Under the pieces are notes generated by a model. That model was not told where the DNA came from and searched no databases. It saw only the letters and a list, made by a program, of their open reading frames with translations. Position numbers and translations under genes: made by a program. From the NCBI RefSeq assembly GCF_020150455.1, contig NZ_CP083740.1, positions 3,534,001 through 3,598,000 on the forward strand: a DNA stretch of 64,000 nucleotides. Direction: 5' to 3'. The stretch comes from Bremerella sp. TYQ1. Lineage in GTDB: Bacteria > Planctomycetota > Planctomycetia > Pirellulales > Pirellulaceae. Below are positions 16,042 to 25,079 of this stretch, one piece after another; position 1 is the first letter of the stretch, and every line of letters starts with the position of its first letter.

Positions 16042-17973
16042 ATGCCTCGTATGCAAGTACTAACGCCCAACGTCTCGCTGCCCCGATATCTTGTCGCGGC
16101 AGTCACCCTTTGCCTGGCAATTCCTTCGGCGCTGCTGGCGCATGAAGTGAAATCGCCGGACGGTCGCATCACCGTGGCCCTCGACGTCCAGGAAGATGGC
16201 GAACGCCAACAGCTTAACTACCAAGTCTCTGTCGAGGATGAAGTTGTAATCGCCGACTCGACGATCACTTTTACACGAAACGATGGCGTTGTGATTGGCG
16301 ACCATCTTCGCTTTGAGTCGAAGAGTGAACCGACGAGCCACGACGAAACCTGGAAGCCTGTCTATGGCGAACGCTCTCAGATTCGCGATCATTACCAGGC
16401 CCAGACATTTCAGTTTGCCGACACCGCCGCGAACTGCTCGATGGCGGTTGAAGTTCGCTGCTACGATTCTGGCATTGCATTCCGTACGACGCTGACAAGT
16501 GCTGACGGAAAGGAAATTGCAATCAAGAAGGAAGACAGCGAATTTGCTTTCCCCAAGGATGCCCCTGCCTGGCGAACGACCAGCGCCCAAGGGGTGTACG
16601 ATGAGGTACCGCTAAGCGAACTGGGTAGCAATGTCGAACGACCATTGACGGTGAAGCTGAACGACAACCGTTACGTTGCCGTCGCAGAAGCCGAGTTGGT
16701 TGACTACGCCGCAATGCGACTTCGCTCGACCGAAAATGGCCAGCCAACGATCGTGAGCCAACTTCGCGGAGAAGTCACTTCCGCTTCGCCTATGACGACT
16801 CCTTGGCGCGTGGTGATGATCGGCGATAGCCCTGGCGATTTGCTGGAGCACAACGACATTATCCTGAACTTGAACGAACCATGTGCGATTGCTGACACCT
16901 CGTGGATCAAGCCAGGCAAAGTGATTCGTGAAGTTAGCCTGACTTCCAAGGGAGCGAAGGCTTGTATCGACTTCGCGGTCGAAAACAACTTTCAGTACGT
17001 TGAATTCGATGCAGGCTGGTACGGCCATGAATATGACGACGCCTCGGACGCTACGACCGTGACGCTAGACCCTAAACGTTCGGCAGGTCCGCTCGACTTG
17101 CAAGGGATGGTGAAGTATGCCCGAGACCGTGACATCGGGATCATTGTTTATGTGAATCGCCGAGCGCTCGAAAAACAGCTGGACGAGATTTTGCCTCTGT
17201 ATAAGAAGTGGGGCATCGCCGGCGTGAAGTATGGTTTTGTGAATACCGGTTCGCAGGAATGGACTTCCTGGCTGCACGACGCGGTTCGCAAAGCGGCCGA
17301 TCATCAGCTGATGGTCGATATCCATGACGAGTATCGTCCGGTCGGATATTCACGCACGTATCCTAACTTGATGACGCAAGAAGGCGTGCGTGGCGATGAA
17401 GCAACGCCCCCGACAAGCTTGGCCGTGACGACATTGTTCACACGAAACCTGGCAGGCGCGGCTGACCATACGATTTGCTATTTCGATACACGCGTCGATA
17501 AGAACTGGTCGCACGGTCAGCAATTGGCCAAAGCGATCTGCACCTATTCGCCGTGGCAGTTTATCTATTGGTACGACGCGCCAGCAACTTCCGGCCAAGA
17601 TCCTCGGAAGTCGCGGAACCGCATCTTTGATTCGCCAGAGCTTGAGCTCTTCAAAGAAGTACCAACGGTCTGGGATGAAACTCGCGTCATCTCCGGAGAA
17701 ATCGGCGAGTACGCGGTGATCGCCCGCCGCAGCGGCAAAGAGTGGTTCGTCGGTGCGATCAACGCGAACGAAACGCGCACGTTCAGCTTGCCGCTTGGTT
17801 TCCTCTCTGCTGGACAATCTTATCAAGCCCGACGTTACCAGGACGATCCGACCATGGATACCAAAACCAAAGTCCGTGTCGTGACATCCGAGGTGGACTC
17901 TGAGGATGAGTTCGAGCTGAAGCTGTCGGCCAACCAAGGCGAAGCGATCTGGCTTTCACCAGCTGGCAAGTAA
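16042..17973 (+). CDS. glycoside hydrolase family 97 protein
   Basis: Secreted alpha-glycosidase-type enzyme (alpha-glucosidase or alpha-galactosidase family). Signal peptide (AVTLCLAIPSALLA), N-terminal beta-sandwich (residues about 35-290: EVKSPDGRITVALDV, WKPVYGERSQIRDHY), TIM barrel (about 300-560: FQYVEFDAGWYG, IVYVNRRALEKQ, GVKYGFVNTGSQEW, VDIHDEYRPVGYSRTYPN, TQEGVRGDE) and a small C-terminal beta domain. Glu447 and Glu453 lie in the acid/base region. Position 398 is Gly where I would expect Asp in the retaining subgroup, and the motif is HDE rather than HE or HG. The frame is open to a TTG at 15946; the ATG chosen gives a normal signal peptide. Third in a DUF1559-lipoprotein-GH97 series. 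Confidence 0.85.
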   Translation: MPRMQVLTPNVSLPRYLVAAVTLCLAIPSALLAHEVKSPDGRITVALDVQEDGERQQLNYQVSVEDEVVIADSTITFTRNDGVVIGDHLRFESKSEPTSHDETWKPVYGERSQIRDHYQAQTFQFADTAANCSMAVEVRCYDSGIAFRTTLTSADGKEIAIKKEDSEFAFPKDAPAWRTTSAQGVYDEVPLSELGSNVERPLTVKLNDNRYVAVAEAELVDYAAMRLRSTENGQPTIVSQLRGEVTSASPMTTPWRVVMIGDSPGDLLEHNDIILNLNEPCAIADTSWIKPGKVIREVSLTSKGAKACIDFAVENNFQYVEFDAGWYGHEYDDASDATTVTLDPKRSAGPLDLQGMVKYARDRDIGIIVYVNRRALEKQLDEILPLYKKWGIAGVKYGFVNTGSQEWTSWLHDAVRKAADHQLMVDIHDEYRPVGYSRTYPNLMTQEGVRGDEATPPTSLAVTTLFTRNLAGAADHTICYFDTRVDKNWSHGQQLAKAICTYSPWQFIYWYDAPATSGQDPRKSRNRIFDSPELELFKEVPTVWDETRVISGEIGEYAVIARRSGKEWFVGAINANETRTFSLPLGFLSAGQSYQARRYQDDPTMDTKTKVRVVTSEVDSEDEFELKLSANQGEAIWLSPAGK

Positions 17974-18002
17974 ACGTCTCGCGAGAGCTTGATTCGCGAA
18001 CA

Positions 18003-19253
18003 TCAAACATTCATCGGCGGCAGCGCGTTCTCGTGTTGCCGCCGTTTTTGTTTGCCCTCGGTCAACTGCAAACGAAACGCACGGCTCAATGCTTCGCCAC
18101 TCCAATCGCTGGATGAACCGTTGCCGTAACGCGCGGCGTGAAGTTCGTGAACCGCCGCGGCAAGATCAGACGAAGGGGTAAAACTGGCTTCCTGAAGGTT
18201 CTGCCACTCGGCCCAGGCATGCTCCGCCTCGACGAGATCGTTTCGTTGACAAGCACGCAGCAGCTTCTTCGCGGCGACTTTGTGCGGTGGATAGACCACG
18301 GCGTGCAGTTTTCGATAGCGATCGAACAACCATTCACGTTGCCAGAACAAAATGCCCACTGTGCCGAGAAGCAGCAGCAAGAGAGCCATCCATCGCCACC
18401 CATTCTCGCTTGCTGGCGATCCGGCCGTGGTCGTTTGCTGGACAGCTTCCACCTCGAAAGTTGCTGCCGGCAATGTCTTCTTACCGAACTGCTTTTTATC
18501 AGGGTCCCACCAGGTGTAAGTCGACTCAGGTATGATCACCGTGCCGGGCTGGTCGAAGCGATACTTCAACGTATCGATCCTCTGCCCGACTAAATCGCCA
18601 CGATCGGTTTTATCGTGAACGCTTGGCGAGCTCGGGTAGAGACTCACACTGCTGGGGGCATTTTCCATAGGCGGAGCCAAGGCCATCCCTGTCATGTTTT
18701 TCGCAGTCTGAGTAATCGTTCGCGCGACGATATCCCCTTGCTTGAACTTTCCTGGCTGCGGCTTCCAGGTTTCCGCAATCTCAAGTTGATTGGTCGATAC
18801 GATGAATTGATCGCTCGGTCGGCCGGGCGGGTCTTCTACGACAACGGTGACTTCGGGAACCTGATGTTCTTCGTCTTGAACGGGACCAGTAAAGCCTTCA
18901 TGGTGACTGAATCGCACAGGAAACGCGGGAATGGTCAGCGTTCCGGCGGCCTGCGAGAAGATGGCGAACGTATGCGACTGAGCAAACCATGTTTCGTCGT
19001 CATGCTGTTCGGAGGAAACGGTCGGGCTCCCAATCTTCACAATCACCGTTTGAGGAATTTGCGGCATCGAAAAGCTGGGAGCGCCTTCGAACGATCCTTT
19101 CGCACGAAGCACCACGCGAAAAGGGATACGTTGTCCAACCCAAGCTTTGTCGACGGCAATATTGGCTTCCACCGGCTGCAAGTCCTCCGCGGAAACATAC
19201 GCCGCCGAAAGCCATATCGACAATAGGCCAAGCCAACGAAGACTCACCATCAT
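18003..19253 (-). CDS. batD: BatD-like (oxygen-tolerance) membrane protein
   Basis: Last gene of a Bat operon. Signal peptide (LLSIWLSAAYVSA), an exported beta-rich region (EANIAVDKAWVGQRIPFRVVL, RFDQPGTVIIPESTYTWWDP), one transmembrane helix (WMALLLLLLGTVGILFW) and a C-terminal cytoplasmic helical part. This is the BatD layout. Start: the ATG chosen overlaps the stop of the upstream TPR gene as ATGA; a second ATG follows immediately. Family role: Bat proteins with MoxR and DUF58 form an envelope-associated chaperone-like complex; phenotype varies among bacteria. Its last codons overlap a hairpin that looks like the terminator of the convergent GH97 gene. Confidence 0.8.
   Translation of the reverse strand: MMVSLRWLGLLSIWLSAAYVSAEDLQPVEANIAVDKAWVGQRIPFRVVLRAKGSFEGAPSFSMPQIPQTVIVKIGSPTVSSEQHDDETWFAQSHTFAIFSQAAGTLTIPAFPVRFSHHEGFTGPVQDEEHQVPEVTVVVEDPPGRPSDQFIVSTNQLEIAETWKPQPGKFKQGDIVARTITQTAKNMTGMALAPPMENAPSSVSLYPSSPSVHDKTDRGDLVGQRIDTLKYRFDQPGTVIIPESTYTWWDPDKKQFGKKTLPAATFEVEAVQQTTTAGSPASENGWRWMALLLLLLGTVGILFWQREWLFDRYRKLHAVVYPPHKVAAKKLLRACQRNDLVEAEHAWAEWQNLQEASFTPSSDLAAAVHELHAARYGNGSSSDWSGEALSRAFRLQLTEGKQKRRQHENALPPMNV
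18015..18053 (+). terminator. terminator-like hairpin inside the end of batD
   Basis: CGGCGGCA (18015-18022) pairs with TGCCGCCG (18037-18044), followed by TTTTTGTTT. Read on the plus strand this is a good intrinsic terminator for the GH97 gene that ends at 17973, although it lies within the coding sequence for the BatD C-terminus. Confidence 0.65.
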
Positions 19254-19825
19254 GGACTCTCCGGTTGTTGGGCAGATTGGTACGAGAACTTGGCTTTCAA
19301 AAAGTCGGCCGGATTGGTTTGAACCTGACGTAACCAAATCGCTTGTACAGCCGAATCGGAGGTCGCTTTGTCGCCGCTGACGTCGGTATCTTGGCCTCCT
19401 TCTTTCTTTTTGTCGAAGACAATTTTGTCCGCGCCTTCCTGTTGATCGCCAAGATCGCCCCCTTCTCGTTTGATTTTATCGGCACGTACTTTAGCAATGG
19501 CCATGTTCTCTTGGGCTTCCTTCCAATCTGGCCGAAGCTCTAAGGCTTTCTCGTAACTGGCAATCGCCAAGTCGTACTTGCCGCGGAAAAGCCACGCGTT
19601 GCCGGCATTGAACTTCGCGATATCGGACGAACTGCGTGAAAACTCTTGAGCTGCTTGTTCGAATTCGCCATCGCGATACAGAGCCGCCCCTTTCCACATC
19701 GAGTCTTCAAACGACTTCGCGGCTTCCGCAAATTCGCCTCGGTCGAAGTAGTATTGCCCAAGTTGGTCGGGCGTGTACCACAAGCTGGTCCACGTCATCG
19801 CCAGCAGAAGGGTGATAGGTCTCAT
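19250..19825 (-). CDS. TPR protein of Bat operon (BatC/BatE-like)
   Basis: Short exported or membrane-anchored protein (N-terminal hydrophobic stretch PITLLLAMTWTSLW) with two to three tetratricopeptide repeats (GQYYFDRGEFAEAAKSFEDSMW, NAGNAWLFRGKYDLAIASYEKA) followed by a charged, Lys/Asp-rich region. Overlaps both neighbours by four bases (ATGA), so it is translationally coupled. In Bat operons such TPR proteins (BatB/BatC/BatE in various nomenclatures) probably scaffold the vWA proteins. Confidence 0.8.
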   Translation of the reverse strand: MRPITLLLAMTWTSLWYTPDQLGQYYFDRGEFAEAAKSFEDSMWKGAALYRDGEFEQAAQEFSRSSSDIAKFNAGNAWLFRGKYDLAIASYEKALELRPDWKEAQENMAIAKVRADKIKREGGDLGDQQEGADKIVFDKKKEGGQDTDVSGDKATSDSAVQAIWLRQVQTNPADFLKAKFSYQSAQQPESP

Positions 19826-20757
19826 GAACGGCCTCCTTCGACGCGGGGCACTTTACGGCGAAAGGACAAAGCGATCAGCACGACAATGAAAGGAACGAAC
19901 CAGTAACCTGCTTCCGACCATTGCCGATCGCTGCCGGTTACCGATGCAATTGACGACGACTCTGAAAAACGAACGATCGCTTCGATATCGGCATCATCCA
20001 CTGCCAACGCACGGCAGGGTGCACGTAGTGACCGGGCCACCTTTTGAATGGAATTCCAATCGCTAGAATCTTCCTGCGTTGCTGCGAGGAACTGAACCGG
20101 CATTCCTGATAAATACTCTTCCGCCGATTCGATCTGCGATGGATCGTCAGAAACGGAATTGGTTATAACCAACAACGATGCGTTGAGATCATCGCCAAGG
20201 GCTTCTCTGGTTTGCTGAATGGCTAAGTCAAGTCGATTGCCAGGACGCGGCATGATCTCGGGGCTCACTTCAGCTGCCATCTGAGCGACGACCGACGTAT
20301 CTTCCGTGGGGGGCAATACCAAGTGAGCTGATCCGGCGTAGACGACCAAGCCCAATGGCTGCCCCTTTCTCGCGTCGGCCAGGTCGGCAATCTTCAACTT
20401 CGCTTGATTCAGCGGCGACGTTTCTTGGTCGTCCGGTTCCATCGCTTTGTCGGCGTTCAACAAAATCATCAGCGGCGGAGCATCTTCCGCAAAGGGGCTC
20501 GGCTGCATACGGAACGTTGGTCCCGCGATGGCCAAGACCATAAGCGACACTACCACCAACGAACTCCATTTAAACACTCCCTCTGCGTTGCCTCGACGAA
20601 GCGTTAAAGCGGCAAGCAGGTCGGGATCGATCTGGCTGGCCCACCCTTGAAGTGGTCCGGTGCGTGTGATCCAAAGCCACCAAACGCCCCCGACAATCGG
20701 CAACAGCAAAAGAAAATAGGGCCGCAGAAAATGAAAGTTGGTCAGCAGTTCCATCAT
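19822..20757 (-). CDS. vWA-domain membrane protein (BatB-like) with degenerate MIDAS
   Basis: Membrane protein with N-terminal transmembrane helices (FLLLLPIVGGVWWLW and LVVVSLMVLAIAGPTF), a von Willebrand factor A domain in the middle and a C-terminal transmembrane helix (WFVPFIVVLIALSF). The metal-ion-dependent adhesion site expected as DxSxS reads LNADKAMEP, so metal binding is probably lost; the second and third MIDAS positions are also not obvious. Pairs with the intact vWA protein encoded next to it, with a 4-base overlap on each side. Confidence 0.8.
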   Translation of the reverse strand: MMELLTNFHFLRPYFLLLLPIVGGVWWLWITRTGPLQGWASQIDPDLLAALTLRRGNAEGVFKWSSLVVVSLMVLAIAGPTFRMQPSPFAEDAPPLMILLNADKAMEPDDQETSPLNQAKLKIADLADARKGQPLGLVVYAGSAHLVLPPTEDTSVVAQMAAEVSPEIMPRPGNRLDLAIQQTREALGDDLNASLLVITNSVSDDPSQIESAEEYLSGMPVQFLAATQEDSSDWNSIQKVARSLRAPCRALAVDDADIEAIVRFSESSSIASVTGSDRQWSEAGYWFVPFIVVLIALSFRRKVPRVEGGRS

Positions 20758-21791
20758 GACACCACCTCCAACTTTCCTGTTCGTGGATTGACGTGCACGC
20801 GGGCCTGGGCTTCAGGCTTCGGGCGTTTGGCAGCTTGTCCAAGCACTGTCCAAAGCTTGTCGGTCAGCCACAGTAAAAGTGCCGCCAACAAAAACCATTG
20901 GAACAAGTCGTGGCGTGGGCGATGGCTAACCGTGTTGACCTGATGCACTTCAATCTCGTCCAGCTTATCGTAGATCTTTCCTAACGACTGACGATCGGCG
21001 GCGAAGAAATAGGAACCGCCGGTTTCGTTGGCAACTTCTCGCAACGCTTGCTCGTCCAGCTTGTCTTCGCCCGCGGTGGTAGGGTCTCCGATCGCTACGG
21101 TGTAAATACGAATCTCTCGCTGAGCAGCAACCCGGGCCGCTTCGACGGGAGGAATCTGGCTTTTGGTATCGTTTCCGTCAGTCAATGCAATCATGGTTTT
21201 GGCCGGGGCTTCGCTGCTGTCGAACAAATTCACCCCCAGCCCGATGGCATCTCCCAAGGCCGTTCGTGGTCCCGCCATGCCGACTTGGCATTCGTTTACC
21301 AGTCGTTGGGCCAAAGTTAGGTCGGTCGAAAACGGAGCCTGAAGATATGCCGCGTCCCCAAAGACGACCAAACCAACACGATCCCCTTTTCGCTTGGCGA
21401 CGAATTCATCGAGCACTTCTTTGACGGCCGACAAACGATCGACTTTCTCTCCCGTTGCGTTGGTAAAGTCTTTCTGATCCATCGAGCCAGAAAGATCGAC
21501 GAGCAACAGCAAGTCGCGTGTCGGCAATTCCTTGACGATGGGCGGGTCGATCCACTGCGGTCGCGCCAATGCCAAAACGGCAAGCGCCCAGATCGCAATC
21601 GAGAAGAACGTAGAATGACTCCAAATTGCGGAGGCAGCAGCTCCATCGCCGGCGCCGAGAATGGTAGAAAGCCTTTGCCCGAAAGGCACTCGTACCGCTT
21701 CCGGTTCGACACGCCGAGGCGGCACCAGCCAATGCACCAACAGCGGTAGCGGCAGAATAAGTAGCAGCCAGGGGTAAAGGAACGACAGCAT
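20754..21791 (-). CDS. batA: vWA-domain membrane protein (BatA-like)
   Basis: Inner-membrane protein with a typical BatA layout: two N-terminal transmembrane helices (FLYPWLLLILPLPLLVHWLV and a second before RPQWIDPP), a vWA domain with intact MIDAS motif DLSGSM and later ALTDGND, and a C-terminal transmembrane helix (WFLLAALLLWLTDKLW). The frame extends 40 codons upstream into the preceding gene; the ATG chosen starts the protein with the first membrane helix, four bases after the upstream stop. Functions with MoxR and DUF58 in an envelope complex. Confidence 0.85.
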   Translation of the reverse strand: MLSFLYPWLLLILPLPLLVHWLVPPRRVEPEAVRVPFGQRLSTILGAGDGAAASAIWSHSTFFSIAIWALAVLALARPQWIDPPIVKELPTRDLLLLVDLSGSMDQKDFTNATGEKVDRLSAVKEVLDEFVAKRKGDRVGLVVFGDAAYLQAPFSTDLTLAQRLVNECQVGMAGPRTALGDAIGLGVNLFDSSEAPAKTMIALTDGNDTKSQIPPVEAARVAAQREIRIYTVAIGDPTTAGEDKLDEQALREVANETGGSYFFAADRQSLGKIYDKLDEIEVHQVNTVSHRPRHDLFQWFLLAALLLWLTDKLWTVLGQAAKRPKPEAQARVHVNPRTGKLEVVS

Positions 21792-21795
21792 CGCG

Positions 21796-22263
21796 TTAAC
21801 CTGACGGAGCCCTTTCCGCTGTCTGGTGCTGCTGAATCCACGCGGTTGCATACGCGCGGACAGGCTCGATGTTGGTTCCAGCTGAATTCGGTTGATACAT
21901 CGCTTCAGCAAATGCCTGGCGAACGACCGTCGGCATCGGTTGGCTTGTCCTTTGCGTGAGCCAATCGGCCCAGTCGTTACCGATCAGATCGACCATTGTT
22001 TCTCGCGGCGTAAAAACCAATGCGGTTCTTCGCAAAATCTCGGAGATGGCGAAGATAGAATCGGCATGTTGCAGTTCTTGCAATGCGGCACGGCGATAAG
22101 CATTGGCCTGCCACTTTTGATAAACACGGAACATTGCCCAGCCGATCGCTACCAAGACGATAACAATCAGCACGTACCAACCAGGCGCCAACGGGAACCA
22201 TGCCACATCAGGCGGCATGACGATGTCGTGCAAATTGTCGAGACTTCCAGGGTCGTCACTCAT
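21796..22263 (-). CDS. DUF4381 membrane protein
   Basis: Small protein with one transmembrane helix (APGWYVLIVIVLVAIGWAMF, residues about 25-44) and a cytoplasmic helical domain (YRRAALQELQHADSIFAISEILRRTAL). The DUF4381 family occurs almost only between DUF58 and BatA genes in MoxR/Bat operons, the position seen here. Function unknown. Confidence 0.8.
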   Translation of the reverse strand: MSDDPGSLDNLHDIVMPPDVAWFPLAPGWYVLIVIVLVAIGWAMFRVYQKWQANAYRRAALQELQHADSIFAISEILRRTALVFTPRETMVDLIGNDWADWLTQRTSQPMPTVVRQAFAEAMYQPNSAGTNIEPVRAYATAWIQQHQTAERAPSG

Positions 22264-22272
22264 CGAATGCCT

Positions 22273-23181
22273 TTATCGCTGCCCCAACAGGGAACGTATC
22301 TGGTCCGCAACCGGAATCGCGGTCGAAATCGGAAGGACAGGAATTCGCAAGTTCTGAAACAGTTGCGTCCATTTATCGAGTTGCTGCTGAAACTCTTGCT
22401 GGAACCGATCGGTGAAGCTCTTCCCTGCGGGAATCTCCCAGACCGAACCACGATCGGCGGCCAACATGCCTGGGGTTCCGACAAGCGATGCCCCTAGCGG
22501 GTCGTAAATAGCCACGACTAACACATCGTTATGCGCGGCCAGCTGAGTCGACAATCGCTGCGTCTCTTCGTCCGCGCCGTCCAAATCACTGATCAAAACG
22601 ACCATGTGGCTGTGGTTCACAAGATTGCATGCCCGACGCAGGACGTCGTTCAAAGAAATATCGCCCGTTGGAATTTCATGTCGCGCCAATTTATCGTTGA
22701 GCCGAACGGTTTCATGAAAAAGCTGCAGCACGCGTGAATGGCTGCGATGGGGACGGACCTCGGCGATCTCCGATTCGTTAAAGACCAGGCCACCGACACG
22801 ATCGCCGGAATGCAACCCACGCCACGCCCCAAGCGCCATCACTTCGGCGGCGGCGACCGACTTCATCATGTGGCGGCTGCCGAAGAACATGGGACTTCGC
22901 TGATCGACGATAAAAAGAACAGGACGTTCGCGTTCTTCGGTATAGACACGTACCTGGGTCGAACGCAGTCGGGCCGTTGCTTTCCAGTCGATCGTCCGAA
23001 CATCGTCACCTTCGTGGTAACGTCGCAGCTCCTCGAACGTCAAACCGCGACCTCGGATTCGCGAGGCGTGCCGTCCGGCGAGCAACGAAGACACCGGTTG
23101 CCGAGCCTGCAGCGAGAATCCGCGAGCCTTGGCTTTCAGCAAAAGCAAATCGTCCAACGTTACCTGAATGCGTGCTTTCAT
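22273..23181 (-). CDS. DUF58 domain protein
   Basis: Cytoplasmic vWA-like partner of MoxR ATPases. The DUF58 signature is clear: GRGLTFEELRRYHEGDDVR followed by TIDWKATARL and YTEERERPVLFIVDQRSPM. No membrane helix is present, the usual short form (302 aa). Ten bases after the MoxR gene and ten before DUF4381. Confidence 0.9.
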   Translation of the reverse strand: MKARIQVTLDDLLLLKAKARGFSLQARQPVSSLLAGRHASRIRGRGLTFEELRRYHEGDDVRTIDWKATARLRSTQVRVYTEERERPVLFIVDQRSPMFFGSRHMMKSVAAAEVMALGAWRGLHSGDRVGGLVFNESEIAEVRPHRSHSRVLQLFHETVRLNDKLARHEIPTGDISLNDVLRRACNLVNHSHMVVLISDLDGADEETQRLSTQLAAHNDVLVVAIYDPLGASLVGTPGMLAADRGSVWEIPAGKSFTDRFQQEFQQQLDKWTQLFQNLRIPVLPISTAIPVADQIRSLLGQR

Positions 23182-23190
23182 CTTTTCACG

Positions 23191-24150
23191 TTAGGCTGGC
23201 ACCACCGTCTTTAACAGTTCGTTGATGACGTCGGTCCTCGTAATTCCGGCTGCTTCCGCTTCGTACGACAGATGCACTCGATGAGCCAGGCAAGCCGGCG
23301 CGACGGCACGAATATTCTCCGGAGAAACGAACTCTTGACCATGTAGCCATGCATGGGCTCTTGCTGCCGCGTCGAGAGCAAGCGTACCGCGGGGACTCGC
23401 TCCGATACGAATCCATTTGGCCAAGTCCCCCTTCAGCTTTTCTGGCCGGCGAGTCGCGAGCACTAAGTCGACGATGTAGCGGTCCGCAGGTTCAGAAACT
23501 TGAATGGCATGCACTTCCTTACGAGCGGCAAAGATCGACTCTTGCGACACTTTCTCTGACGCTTGCTGTTTGCTGCCTGATTTCTCGCCACGAACCAGAC
23601 GCAATATCGACAATTCGTTGTCCCCTTCGGGATAGTCGACGCGGACATACATCATGAAGCGGTCCATCTGAGCTTCGGGAAGTGGATACGTTCCTTCCTG
23701 CTCGATGGGGTTTTGCGTGGCGAGCACCAGAAAAAGCTCTGGCAGGCGATGCGTCTCGGCAGCGACGGTGACTTGGCGTTCTTCCATGGCCTCGAGCAGT
23801 GCCGCTTGAACTTTGGCCGGGGCACGATTGATTTCGTCGGCCAAGACCAGGTTTCCAAAGATCGGGCCTGGTAAAAACTCGAACGTCCCTTTCTGCTCGC
23901 GATAGATTTCGGCCCCCGTCACGTCTGATGGCAATAAGTCAGGCGTGAATTGAATTCGGCTGAACGTGCTATCGACTAAATGCGACAAGGTTTTAATCGA
24001 TCGGGTCTTGGCCGTGCCTGGCAAGCCTTCCATCAGGACATGTCCGTCGGCAATCAAAGCGATCACCAGACGTTCGACGACTTCGGCCTGACCGATGACC
24101 GCCTCGTTCAGCTGATTGGAAACTTGTTGTATTGATTCGCGTATATCCAT
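23191..24150 (-). CDS. MoxR-family AAA+ ATPase
   Basis: First gene of the Bat operon. Walker A GLPGTAKT, Walker B VLADEINRAPAK, sensor 1 ATQNPIEQEGTYPLP and the C-terminal MoxR lid domain (GASPRGTLALDAAARAHAW) are all present. Length is 319 aa, normal for MoxR. The frame continues 109 codons upstream without a homologous N-terminus; the ATG chosen (MDIRESIQQV) is where family members begin. MoxR proteins act as chaperones that insert metal cofactors or activate vWA partner proteins. Confidence 0.9.
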   Translation of the reverse strand: MDIRESIQQVSNQLNEAVIGQAEVVERLVIALIADGHVLMEGLPGTAKTRSIKTLSHLVDSTFSRIQFTPDLLPSDVTGAEIYREQKGTFEFLPGPIFGNLVLADEINRAPAKVQAALLEAMEERQVTVAAETHRLPELFLVLATQNPIEQEGTYPLPEAQMDRFMMYVRVDYPEGDNELSILRLVRGEKSGSKQQASEKVSQESIFAARKEVHAIQVSEPADRYIVDLVLATRRPEKLKGDLAKWIRIGASPRGTLALDAAARAHAWLHGQEFVSPENIRAVAPACLAHRVHLSYEAEAAGITRTDVINELLKTVVPA

Positions 24151-24397
24151 CGAAATGCCAACTAAAGCGAAACGGTGCAGTAACTCGATCTTGAAGCGAA
24201 CGGGGTGCGTCTGTAGATAGAGCACCACGCTCATTGAATCGGATTCCCCAGCGCCAGTAAAGCTATCACTGGAAAAACAGCCATTTGATGAACGTGACTT
24301 TCGCCGACGTGAAAGAGAGAAACGGTAATGGAAGTTTGCCCTGGAAGTCGATAAAAACCCCAGGGCCAATTTTAACGGTTTTAACCAATACAGCGTT

Positions 24398-24880
24398 ATG
24401 ACTCGAAGAATCACAACCATGCTTGCAGTAGCAGCAGTGACCCTGCACTGTCTACTGGGCTGTTGTGCCCATTGCATCCAAGCCTGCGGATGCCTTCAAG
24501 TCGCGGCTCAAAATTGTGAATGCCATCGTTGCGATGACGGCGAAATGACGCATCACGACCATCTCGAGCTTTGCTGTCAACCGGCCAGCAATATTCCAGC
24601 ATTTCATGAGAACGCGTGCATCGCCCATGAGGCTCCGCTGCAAGATCAACAATGCCAGGGCTGCGGGCTGTCGAAGTTTCCATTCATTCAAAGCGAATCT
24701 TCGCTGACGGGACTGATTCACGACGCCCAGTTCGATGCCCCGCTACCGCTGTTTGTCGATACGTCGGCGGTTTGCCTGGCCGATTCGCTTTATCGGCCGC
24801 ATCCGAAATTGCCCCAGCCGTCGCCGAAACCAAGCCCACACGTTCCGCTGCATCTATCCTTTTCCGTTCTCCTTCTTTAA
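24398..24880 (+). CDS. Cys/His-rich exported small protein
   Basis: I do not recognise a named family. The 160-aa protein starts with a hydrophobic signal-like segment ending LLGCC (lipobox-like, Cys22), followed by a dense cysteine cluster: 11 of its 15 cysteines lie between residues 18 and 60, with motifs CCAHC, CGC, CECHRC, then HHDH and CC. A QCQGCG motif follows near residue 90, and the C-terminus is Pro/His-rich. The pattern suggests an envelope metal-binding protein. First gene of a series with a thioredoxin-like protein and an ABC transporter, all sharing paired cysteines. An alternative ATG lies 21 bases in. A 7-bp inverted repeat GCCCTGG/CCAGGGC (24338-24366) lies just upstream. Confidence 0.6.
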   Translation: MTRRITTMLAVAAVTLHCLLGCCAHCIQACGCLQVAAQNCECHRCDDGEMTHHDHLELCCQPASNIPAFHENACIAHEAPLQDQQCQGCGLSKFPFIQSESSLTGLIHDAQFDAPLPLFVDTSAVCLADSLYRPHPKLPQPSPKPSPHVPLHLSFSVLLL

Positions 24881-25079
24881 CGGACGCATGCGGATGCCAT
24901 CGCGCGAAATCCGTTCGCCCAAGTCATTCGCCCCGAAATGGATCATTTAGCAAGCCTCGATCATCCCACGCTTGCGAATTCCTTATCACACACGATGTCA
25001 CGACGCAGTGCGTGTTTCCAACTCGTAGTGCCGATCGTAGACACGAACAAGAACCATGAACGAATTTAAGGATCAACTC

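Noticed and set aside
24266..24397. Possible CueR/Zur-type operator upstream of the Cys-rich gene
   Set aside because: Only a 7-bp GCCCTGG/CCAGGGC hairpin with an A-rich loop was found; it does not match known metal-regulator boxes.
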